Assembly: GCF_910592395.1 (NCBI RefSeq)
Contig: NC_088311.1
Location: forward strand, 8,188,501 to 8,252,500
Length of the DNA: 64,000 bases
Origin: Lineus longissimus
Taxonomy: Eukaryota > Nemertea > Pilidiophora > Heteronemertea > Lineidae
Reading direction: 5' to 3'
Both the position numbers and the translations under genes were made by a program. Position 1 is the first letter of the stretch, and the number at the start of each line of letters is the position of its first letter. The notes under the pieces were generated by a model, which saw nothing but the letters and a program-made list of their open reading frames with translations, was not told where the DNA came from and did no database searches. Below are positions 38,101 through 50,100 of this stretch, piece after piece.

Positions 38101-41100
38101 TAATAAATATTCACTCACCTTTACGCAAGTACTAATGAAAAAGAGCACTCGAAAAGAATTAAAACGAAAGGCATATTGATATGCAGACGTCGACCCTTAC
38201 TTTGACGCATACATGTGCCATAGCTGGCGCAAAGTAACTTGTTCAAATATCATAATTTGCCTCACAACGCAACCCATAAAAGTACAAGTACGACTTTAAC
38301 TTGATATTATGGACTTCATCCGCAAGTCACGGAAGACGGATATAGATAGCCAAGTATATCATATCAGACAACATCAGGCTTCGTAAGGATAAGTGTATAA
38401 AGAAAATAATCCCCTCGTCGTATACTGTGCAACGTCTCGGTGACGTTTGATAAAAAATTCCGAGATATTGTTTTTCAATCTTTGACCACCTTTGATATGT
38501 TATAAATGAAAACCGGGAATGTTGCGAAAAAGGAATTCTAAAGGTTTTCTCTAGGATGTGTGTGTAGAGTGGGAAAGCCATGAAAAATCGTCCCTTTGTG
38601 CCTGCAAGCCTGGATTAGCGGATGAGAAGAAGACGCCTGGCGGTGTTTAGTTCATCTTTCGAAGATCAAGCCAAATGCTTTGACATGCGAGTAACTTTTG
38701 CATCAAGTTTTTCTCTTTTTCTGTAACAGATTTAATCAATGTAACTGTTACATGCTTATTTCTACGGTTCGCATAATATCCCCTCTTTTCCTTTCGCACT
38801 AGATAGATTGACAGCATCGTACAGTGGTTACACATCTCTTTTTTGCTAAAAAGGGGTTTCCCCGTCCACCGCTATCATACTTTTGTTTCAGTATGGAGTT
38901 TTGCCAGTTTTACCATCAAATCAGAAATGACTCTCAGTAAATGGAAAGAAAAAAGTCGTACATTACTGGGTTGTACATGTACCATGATCTCCGTCACCTT
39001 CTTGTATTTGGTCACGCGGACTCAAGTGTCAGCTGGAACAAGTTCAGGAAAGTCAACGGCATCCTGCCTTCGGCGACATTTAGGCCCTTCACTGGATTTA
39101 TACATGTAGCATGGGAAACGAATTTAAGAAAGGACCATTCAGGTTAAACGACGTTAGCCACTCCTTCCCCCATATAAATCCAGATAATCCACATAAACCA
39201 ACCTTTCTCTGAAGTGTTTCTCTTGATGTCAACAAATAATAGCAACAGATTGTGGTAATCCATTTTGATATTGTGCTTAGGTGGCGAGCACTCTTCCCTA
39301 AACCCATCACTTTTATGCCTCGACGCCAACAAGCTTCTCACAAAATAATCTCGAACGAGATATGGAGCTGCTGGCTTCAAATCACATTTGATCCTATTAC
39401 AAGTCGTCATGAAGTCGTCAATCTTACTCAAAGATGCTCTAAGCGATGACTTACACTCCCACGACGAAGGTCTGCCCATGTGGACTCAACAAATTCATAC
39501 TTATATCAATGGCACCATGCTTTTATTGAAACGTTTGGTCAAGTTTGACAACACCAATGGCCGTCCTTAGCACCTACATTTCAGAGCGCGCCCAGGAAAG
39601 CTGGTGGAAACTTTGTCATCAAAATGCCTGCGTATTTTCTTGACAATCTATTTATGAGAGACGACCTTCACAATGTTCACAATATCAAAACAAGTCTTGA
39701 AAAACTGGCTCGGTGCTGATGGAAGGTTCTTTACCTAATGAAGAAAATTTTTCCAATGATTTTGCAGAGATGCTTGGCCAATATCTTATTGTTTGTTGAC
39801 CGACCTACCGCGAATGACCGAGGTCATTCAATTTGTTCATTATCCTGCGATAAGTTCATATTCCGTCCACCAATTGATTCCGTCCACTAATGGACCATGT
39901 CAATGACCCTAAATCAAATCATGGAAATCAAAATTCGTACAAAATTGCAATAGGGAACTCCCAAATGGAAAAGAGGATTTTACTCTTTCGAATCACGTTT
40001 TCAATCATCTGCTCAGAATTCAATTCTCTAAAATCTTGGTTCATCTTCTCTATCTAAAAAAAAAATAATTCCGCGTAAAGCAACTGCCTTCAGGAAAAAT
40101 GAATGGCCTTTTTTAGAAGCACAAGAGAATTTGCCGGTTCGGATGTAACATTTGGAACCAACCCATTACACGGCATGAACTAATTTCGTCAAGATGGCAA
40201 AAATCTCAGGTGGCATTGGCATCTACACCGGAAATCAGGGCAATCATCCCGCATCCAGCCATGACTGGGCGGTCATTCTCCACAGATGGCTGAGAGCATG
40301 ATGAGTGGGTCTGGGAATGGCCTCTCAGTCAAATAATGTCGACCCGTTCAAAAGGATTATTGATATGACCCGGGGCGGCTTACCGTATCCTCCGGGGCGT
40401 TATCATAATGTATGCATTGCGTTTAGAGTCCCTCCGGTGCTGGTTTCGGTCCTTGTCAAATGTCACAGGTCAATGGCGAAACTTGTTTTGACTCATGAAA
40501 AGGGGTGATATGGAAAATTATTTCCGCGGTTTTCCTTCTCCAGTGTGGTGATTCAAATTGATATAGCTAACCAGTTACCGGCCGCAGAAGACTCGCCGGA
40601 ATCTTTTCTGTCAAGTGAAATCTCAATTTCACTTGACAGAATGAAGTGCCTTTCCATTTCCTCCGGCCCGTAACTGGTTGAATCCGCAAATACACTGCCG
40701 TACTCTTGAACTTTCAGTTATATCAGTCGAGATGTCTTGGGGTCTTCGGTGAGAAAAGGCATTCGATGGAAAACAGGCTACATTTGTAGATTATGTGAGT
40801 GGCCATTTTGGTATCAATCATTATTGTCACCAACGGAACGGACTGACCTCGCACTCACTGTAGGCAATATTGCTGAATGAACCTCATATGAAAAGAACCC
40901 CAAAACATACAAGGGTCTTCGAAATTCGACGCAGACGAGGATTCCGTTCTTGATATCAGTGCCACTGCATGCTTAAGTTCTAGCTTGTGTGGTGTTAAAT
41001 CATAGCGTCTTATCAGTTTCATACTGAACTTCCAGCGGTATTGCCTCCATTGTCTCTGCCCATACGCGTGTTGTCTGTAAGCATTAGCAATGTCAACACA

Positions 41101-44100
41101 TTGAGGGTCAAGATGTAACAGTTTGTGATGTTTGGCGTATTTTACGGACAAACCAGAATACAGAATTTAGTTACAGATACTTCTGAAGTACACATGATTA
41201 TTTAGCTGTAATGTCTACTGACGTCACTCACTCGATCGCCAGAAAAGAAATTGCCAAGCTTTAGTCACATAAGGAGAGAAGTAACATTTTCATTCTAAGC
41301 ACTATCTGAGTTCAGTTTATTGACGACACCAAGAGAGCTTCAGATGAATTTGACACGGCATTTTCATCAGCGGTGTCACACGAACCCCTATAGTGAGAAA
41401 TTAATATTCATTATGAAATGTCAGTCTCGATTGCCCTGAGAGACTCGCACGTCGATGTGGCTCGTATGTTTTATAAAAAGCAACATTTTCTTTTCTTGCA
41501 TTGGAAAGTCCCAAACTGCTTACGGGAAAAGGTTTTATCAAAATAATGATGACAAATAATTGTGATATAAAGTTTGATACGACATAAAAAACACCCTATT
41601 TCTCTTGAGCTGTTCGTATTTTTTGTTAGCAGACATCTTGAATTAACTTCTTCCTTTAATTGTCTACTTACGCAGCAGTTGCATGCCTCCATATTATTTA
41701 AAAAGTTTGAAAATACTTTGAAGTTGCTGACAGCGCCTCAATCAAGACTGCTCAAGATGACAAACGAGTGGTTTCATTAGACTAATTGTTAATTAGCCAT
41801 GCACATCTTCCGTGATTAAGTTCTTTGGAATTTAATCTTAACGATATTTACTTGTAGGTTCTCACCGGCACCACAAGTGATCCTTTCTCTTCATATATAA
41901 GAAATATATCTTGAACTTGAAATAATGCCGGAGGCACGTTTTTTGACATATCAGTACTTTTTTCTCGTTTATCACATTATTCCACCCTTTTGATTAGCAA
42001 GGTTTTTAATAAACTAGAACAAGTGGAGCAAACAAAACAACGACTGTTTCAAGGATGGTTATTTCGCGTCTGCAGTGGCTCAATTAGCTGGGCAGACATC
42101 TTTATAGATCTTTTCTTCTTTATTGGTTTTTCCATATTCACTTGAGTACGGACCAAAAAAAATAAATGCTTATTGAATTATATTTTCCAGAAGGCGTTTT
42201 TGCGTGCTAAATAGCTAACTCACATAACCAGTGATTTTCAGTATACTCCGCCTCTCGATGTATTACGTAGGAGTAACAAAAACCTGATCTCAGGATGGTT
42301 AAATTGGGGCTGTTGATCTAACGACTCTGACCAGAGAAAGAGGTTGTCGCAAGCCAATGTCGACTTGGATGGTGACACGCTTGCCCCAGCATAGACACAA
42401 GGCACATGGAATCTCGGGTTTACCTCTCACTCGAAGGGCGAGAAATCAAGTCATTATCCTCAGCCTTGAACATGATAATACGCCTCATCATGAGCTTAAC
42501 ATCCAACTGTGTCTAGAAGCACCCGGCTCGTTTATCTACGCCACGGCGAAATTGCTTTCTGAAAATGCGACCAATTATCACCTCAAGTTTCCTTTAGATG
42601 AACACAAATCGTGCAATTCCTGTTGACTTCCTGCAAGGCGTAATTTTGACTAGCACGGTAAAAGAAGCTTCATTTTGTTGGATGATAATTCCAAATGAAA
42701 TATTAACTGCATGTTAGCGTGGTGACACAGCGGAAGATCGTCGGACTCGTGATCGGATGGTCGTGGGCCCGAGCCTCGCCGGCCATTCTTACTCGGTAAT
42801 TTCAACTGGCCTGTTTGGGGACAAATATATAACGCTTTGAGAGTATATTCATGTACTTTTCAACAGTATAAATCGTTAAACATGTGAAATAACTTACATT
42901 ATGTTATATAATGTAGTTCGCACGGGTAAGCGAAATCGAAAAGGAACTCCGCTAGCAAATCTCGTTGAAACCAGCCCCCTATAATGATCTCTTGTGAGGG
43001 AACAATATCGAAATAATCACCCAGCTATAGATAGATGCGTCATGCTCGTATTCAAAGAGATCAACGAGCCCAAGCCTCTTGCAAGTGCAATGTCCTTTTG
43101 GTACTAATCATCTCTTTGAGAATTGTCAAACAAATGAGTAGATAAGCGAGGCTACTGATAAACCCCTTTGCATCTATAGCTGGGTGATTATTTCGATATT
43201 GTTCCCTAACATGTGATCACACGAGATTATTATAGGTAGTCAACGGATTCACTCCGGAAGACTTCTTAAGGAGGGGAGCATAAAGGAGATTAACTTGTGC
43301 TTCGTACCAGCAGTGTATTTCGTTTTTCAAGTACATGTACCACTGGTCACCTTGTTGACACACAGGCAGTGACCTTTTAGTCTGACCGGTCTCGGGTGCT
43401 TTCTCTTAAAGTTCGCATCTTCATCTGGACGCGGTCATCCGGTTGTAGTTTGAAACAAGTTTGTCTCGAAACAGCCCGGGACACTTTGTATGCAATATAT
43501 GATGTCATGACTAATTATCAGGCCACTTAGTGCTTCTATATTGAATTTCTTAGTGTTTTATCATGGCGACAACGACAAAGAGATATTTCCCTATCTTTGT
43601 GGTGACTTGAGCCATTCCTTGCATAGTCGTCTCGTTGGTTACATTGACTAACATAATATCGTTTGTTGATTACGCCATCCATCTCAGGATGTCTCAATGA
43701 GGTTGAGAACGGCGAACATCAGAGTTTACATGATTGTACTTTCGCAAATAAATTCCGATAATGACCATCAGATCATCATATCGCAGTAAAAACCGTAACT
43801 TAATCTGCTTTTTTATGAGAATATCTCAACTTTTCGTCTTCAGATCATTACTTGATCAGTGGTCGCGTGCATCACCAGACATCACATCATGAAGTCGTAA
43901 CGGCAAAGTGGATGGGGAGAGGAAAAAAAACACTCCCCGAGAAACATCCCCAATAACATCAATAATGCGTTTTGATAACTTTTAACTCGTTTTATTAAAT
44001 ACTAGTAAGTGCGTGGCGTTCACACGATATCCCAAATTTGTTTAGGGATTCCCTTACGTTAAAATTGCTTTGGTGGCAAGCCGTCACGTTTAAAGCTCAA

Positions 44101-47100
44101 ATAACACAGCATTTTATAATCGCCTCATAAATACAAATTTTGATTTTTGAGAAACCGCGTAGACCTTTAATGGGGTACGCCGTTCGTGATTACTGGTAGT
44201 CCAGCTAGGAAAAAAGAGTTTTCACAATGCCGTGCTGCAGGTTATCATGCATGCCACTTTGCTGAAACTTGCTACATGTATACTACTTGTTTATCTGTCT
44301 CAAAACACAACGGTCATTTTGCAATTCATATTCAGTACGTGCTTAAACAACTGAAAATGTTCAAATTCAAATACAAATATCAAATTTTCACGAATGGCGT
44401 ACGTGGGCCTTTAAATCAGTTGCAAACTTCATACGGAATGCAGTAATAACCGAAATGTCGCAGCCAATGAATAATTATTGTGCATGTTCGTAATTACAAA
44501 TGTACTTAAAACCGTATCCATCTTAAACGAAAAAAAGACGGTTTCACTTGAAAACTTGCAATGGTACTCGAGGCGTCGGTATTCTATTACCATCATACTC
44601 TATACCGATGATGCGCAAATAAAAACATTGAAATTTGAAAATTATTCGATGTCTCGAATCTCGAACACACTTTTTTGTTTCTTGTTAAAACTGCAGAAGA
44701 TATGCCTACTATAGTTAATTCATGGCATCAAATTTTACAACCGCGTATAATTGCTTCGCCATGTTCACGGAAGAAAGTAAAAGACCAAGCTTCTTCTAAT
44801 GTTCCAGGCTTGCGGGCCGATCGAGCGGTGTCAACCTTATTAGTTAATTAGCAAAGCTGTGAAAGAAGATCCTTAATTAAACGTGAAGGAATGCGAAGAA
44901 GCCGCAAGGATTACGGTCATAGTATCACTATTTTCATTGCACCAATAATCAAGTCAGATTCTCAAAAGCGATTCTCGATAATGCATCTCGACAGTCTTTT
45001 TTTCAGAACTCCCTGGTGGAAAGGTGTCTTTTATCCTGGCTAAGAGTCAAGGCTTTTTTCTCCAGTGAAGATGCTTGGAAAATGTTACTGATGTACATGT
45101 ATGAGGATTGGAAAATACTAAGACATCCTTAGTTATGTATACTCCTCTTCTTCACGATCAAATCTTAAAAAGTGTCACTTTGGTAACGAAATCTTAGTTA
45201 TGCAAATGGATATCAACAAGAATTCATAAAGACTAGTCTTTATTTATTCTTGATATTATTAATATACCAGCTTATTGGCTACCAATCACTTACAAAAGCA
45301 GACGGTGATTTTGCAGATGAGTGCTATTCGACCGACAACAGAGGACGATTCCATCAAATTGAATCAATCAACTTAAGGGTCCCACAGAGACCCCTGGCAC
45401 TGACCCCAGTGCTGTTTCCGGGCCAAACCGATAAACAAATCATAATACCGAGAATTGATATCTCATATAATATAAACATGTATCAATGATTAAGTTGCTT
45501 GAGGTGATCTGGTCACCGTTGAGTCAGTATATTCATGGAAATTTTGAGAGACCAAGGTTATGTCCGAACCGGCGGCTCATTCCGCACTGACAAATCAAAT
45601 CAAAGATGGCGAAATGCGGGATGTTGCCAGATACAATCGGTGGCTACATGTATCATTAACTGAAAAAATGTTACCCCTGAACTTTGGATATGTACTACTA
45701 AACGGAATGTAGAAAGGTTCTGCCCATGTTATTGATTTGAGGTATCCTGCCCCAGGATCCTGCCCATCCCCTACAGCGAGTATCAGCTTATCAGAGAGAA
45801 CATGAGACGAGACGACATCCTGAACGAGCGGACTCTGGCCTGAGATAAAATTGATCCCCGGAGCAATATTTCACACTTGGATAGGGTAACCCTTCCGAAA
45901 TATTTATAGGAGCCTTATCAGGAAACAGAGACCGCCAGACAGCTGAACCATCTCAGATTATGCCCGGTCGTCAAGCATGTCAACGGGAATGTCGACTGTC
46001 TGTCACGGGCAACTAGTGCAATATCAAAAGTCAGACAAGAAGTTCTGGACACTTCGGTAGGAATAAATAACAAGTGAGGACCAGAAGTTGTTGATAACTC
46101 TTTGACCCATCAATGTCACATTTTTCGACATGACTTGCGACTTTTAGTATATGTAGTTGAGGCTTGATAAATATTCTTAGAGACAATAAATTAGGGCCCG
46201 GTAAGGTACTGTTTTGTCTCTTTACAGGAATACCTGATAAGAGTCGCTTTTGGTCATGATTGTGATGGCAATCACGATGAAAGTGATGATGATGGCTCTC
46301 CATATTTCAAATGAATCAGGCATTCAAGCAATCAATAGCCAAATTAAAGATTTATGATCATCATGACCCTCCATTTTATGTCAGATGGGGAAATGTATGA
46401 TTGTAATAGCATACCTTAGCAGTTCTCAGATGTTGCTATACGTGGCATACATACATTCGTACACGAGACGGCTGGACTAAAGAATGAGGAAACTTCATAC
46501 TCTATTCATGATGGCGCCGTTTGGTACTTTCAAATCATGGTGGACCCGACTGTCACTTCTAAAACTATTGAGGCAATCATGAAAACTGCTGAACTTCTCC
46601 TTTGATCTAATGGTATCTAAGCCCCTAATAGCTGTCTCAATGGCTGTCTAACGGTCATTTTAGGCTATCTAAGAGTGTAAAGACTGAGCTGGTCCAGTGA
46701 TTGCCGGACTCCCTTGATTACCATTGAGACCAGAATTGGTTTTATCCCAGCGGAAAACGTGACTTGTTTTCGGTCAGTGATGGGCCGGAGCCGTGGGAAG
46801 ATGTACCAGTCGTGGTCATGTCATGTATTATTGGTTGACGATTCTACTGGGAGACTTTATGATTGACATTCACTGCCGGTAAGTCGGCTCGGTTACAAAA
46901 AGATAATGACTTTGTAGCGTGTTGTACAATGACAATGTTAAGGTATAGCCTCTTCTATCGGAAATATCCGTACTCAAGTGTTGTGCTCGAAGTGACATCG
47001 ACTTTCCTAACATGACGATTGGTAAATCTGAAAGCCATGGCTTTAACGTTCATTCGTATAAATTAATAAACAGCTCTTTTCCTTCGATATTTACACTGAT

Positions 47101-50100
47101 TTGAAATTGTGCTGCAATTACTGATATTATCCTTTAAACCTCGATTCCTTGCATAAATCGATATACAGGCAATCTCTGTTAGTCGCTAACTCCCCTGGTG
47201 AGCAACACATTTGCAACTAATAAACGATATATTTCTATGTACAATAATAACAAAATTATCGCAATAATAGCCTTAAATTGATTGTTGAGTTGCAGCTTAG
47301 GTGGATCAAAGTGAAAAATTACGGTTTTAATATCCCTCTCTTTATCCTGAGGAAATAATATTCGCCTCTACTCCCCGGCCCCGGCCTGCACACAAACGCT
47401 TGTGTGCAGTGGCGGAGAAGCGAACAATAAGTCGAACCCCTGATTTCCTCAGGATGCTCTTTCTCAAAAGATCTCGCGAACTTCATAAATATAAAGTTGT
47501 TATTCAGCCCTTCCCTTCATCATATTGTACATCGATTTCTTGCCAATGAAACTGTGACACCAATGCCAACAAGACAAATGCAACACTTATGTTCACATTC
47601 TAATTTCAACAGTGACAAATTGATGTTCCCGAAGCAACTTGATGAAATGCATTAACAAACACCACTTAAATACAAATTCCGTCTCAAGAAGCAGCACTGA
47701 ACGAAACAAACTGACTTATCGCATTTTAGCTCCATTCGCACAAATTGCCGAGTAGAATAATCGTTCCCCAATCATTGCGTGCCGCTATTATCAACTGAAA
47801 TTATATTGTTTTTGCAATTTGACATAAAAAAACACGAAAGCGAAATCCATTTGATTCAGAAACAAGGAGCTCACATTACTCAAAAGCATAAGAGGCGATT
47901 ACTCTAATATCCCGAGTGCCGGATGTAATAACTCGTCTGTTTTCTTAGTACCAAATAACCTTGAAAATCTCATCTTACATGTATATAACAGAATCGTAGT
48001 TTGCGTCTTTAGGCCGGAGAGGGACACTTGAGTATCTCAGAGAGAGATTCTGGGAAGAAAGCCAGTGTTGTGACGAATTAAGAAGATTTGAGCGCTGGTA
48101 TTAAGAATATCAGCGAAGTGGTGATGTTTACGCTGATTAAAAAATCAAGTGATATTATCCCTTCTGTGATGGTGCTCAAAGTATTAAACAAACTTGATGA
48201 CATGTACTTTTACTTAGATTATACAGTCGTTTTATCACAGATTTAAACGACCATCGACAGATATGCTGATACACCGTCTTTCTAAACCTCTACGTAACTG
48301 TCAATTCCTGTTACAGTCACAGGCATGCATTATTTATGAATCCGACAGCGTTTAGCATATCAAGACTCTATGTATAACTTCCTAAGTGATGTTCTTTCAG
48401 CCAGTTACATGAATCTGAGCAGCCATATGATGACAGGAACCACTCCAGAAAAACGGGCGCAGCTGTGAAAAAATGGGAGATATACTTTGGATATGGCGAA
48501 ATAAAATATTTTGCACAAGCTTTTAAAATGTTATAATCTGATGTAGATTCTACTGTTGGGAATACCCGAGAAGGTGAATATTCTTCAAAATACCATCTTC
48601 AACAAATTCAAGTTCATGTACATTGTACTGATGTGAAATGACCTAGCTAAAGCATTTACAGTTGCCGAACTAGGGTCGAACATAGAATCTGCTGTGACGC
48701 TTTGATGTGTCCGATTTAGCAGTTGCGGTGATGGAAGCATCTCCGAGGTACAATCAGTCATCAGAATTGACGCATTCGATCTCCAAGGCCCATACCGTTA
48801 TTAGAGCGTAAAGCAACATATATAGCCAACACAATGACCAATTTTGAGCATCGCTGCTCTCTGAAACAACATGTGGTGCATTGTTGCCAGGCTAACTTGT
48901 TTACTGACTACTGAAGTACTGGGAAGGTCGCCACGTAGAATAACAGGTTCCCAGACCAAAAAACAACCCATACATATGCACACATGTATTTCAAACTTTT
49001 CAATAACTCTTCACAGCGCTTCCCAAAACCCCTGTCAACGAAACTGTTTGTAAGGTTGGGATTTGACTTTTGGGGCTAGATGCTGCTTCCTTAATTGCTC
49101 TTGACGCAAGGGCCCAACGCGCCGCGTAGCGGCAAAAAAGCGAAGCTGGCAAAACATTTATAACGGGTCACCGTCACTTATTATTGGACTTATAGCGCAT
49201 TTACGGGGTTGCAACTATTTTGCTTTATAGTGTCACCAGGAAAGAAAAGCATGCGACCTAACGCCGATCTATTTGTATAAAGTGATAATTGGAAGGTATA
49301 TAGTAGGAAATATCAATAAAATAATCATTCCATGTCGTCTTTTGAGGGCATTTTTGATTGTAAAAAATATATGTGTACGTCACCGTAGTCTCTGCAATGA
49401 TAATTTTATCAGAGCAGTCTCGCGCAAGTAGAATTTCTTTACCTACTAGTTCTTCACTTATTAGTCTCAACGTCTGGCGCAAAGCCAGACGTTTTCCATT
49501 ACGATTTCACTACGATGTTTGACAAGAAGGAGCAGTGCGCGAGATATGCTAATGAGCAGACTTCCCTCGCTTGAGTTTCTGAAGAATGTTCCATATCGCG
49601 CTAAGCTCATCACTGCTGATTATGACAGGCGTGCAGCGGTAGGTATCTGCTCCCCAACTTCCACCCTAATACGGTACAATAAGTTACCATTTGATGAGAA
49701 TGGGACAATGCCCTCACTGTGTATGGAGTCATAGGGATAAGAAGACATTATTCATTAGTGTTGGTACAAGTGATTTTGCCCAAAAAGCATGCGCATTCAA
49801 AAAACAAAATATGCAAGGTATCACGTACGTACATGACCATGACGACGTGCAGAAAGTGCACTGGCCAGTGCATACCCTATGGCTATGTATAGTAAACATG
49901 GTAAACATGAACAACATCATTTTTCATCGGCAGTTCATTTTACTCCGAGCTTTTCCTGAAACATATTGCCATGATGATTAGGCCTACCATGTACCATGAC
50001 CAATAACGGCACTAGATCATGTAGATGTCAACAAGTTCACATGAACCGTATAATCCCGCATAGGCCTAATCCCGCATGGCGCATGTGGGGCATGCGTCTA

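Noticed and set aside
39144-39479. 111-codon minus-strand frame in the GPCR intron
   Set aside because: No domain or homology recognised; equally long frames occur by chance in this window.
49100-49150. GC-rich patch with bacterial-like look (cgccgcgtagcggc)
   Set aside because: Too short and with no coding content to suggest transfer or contamination.
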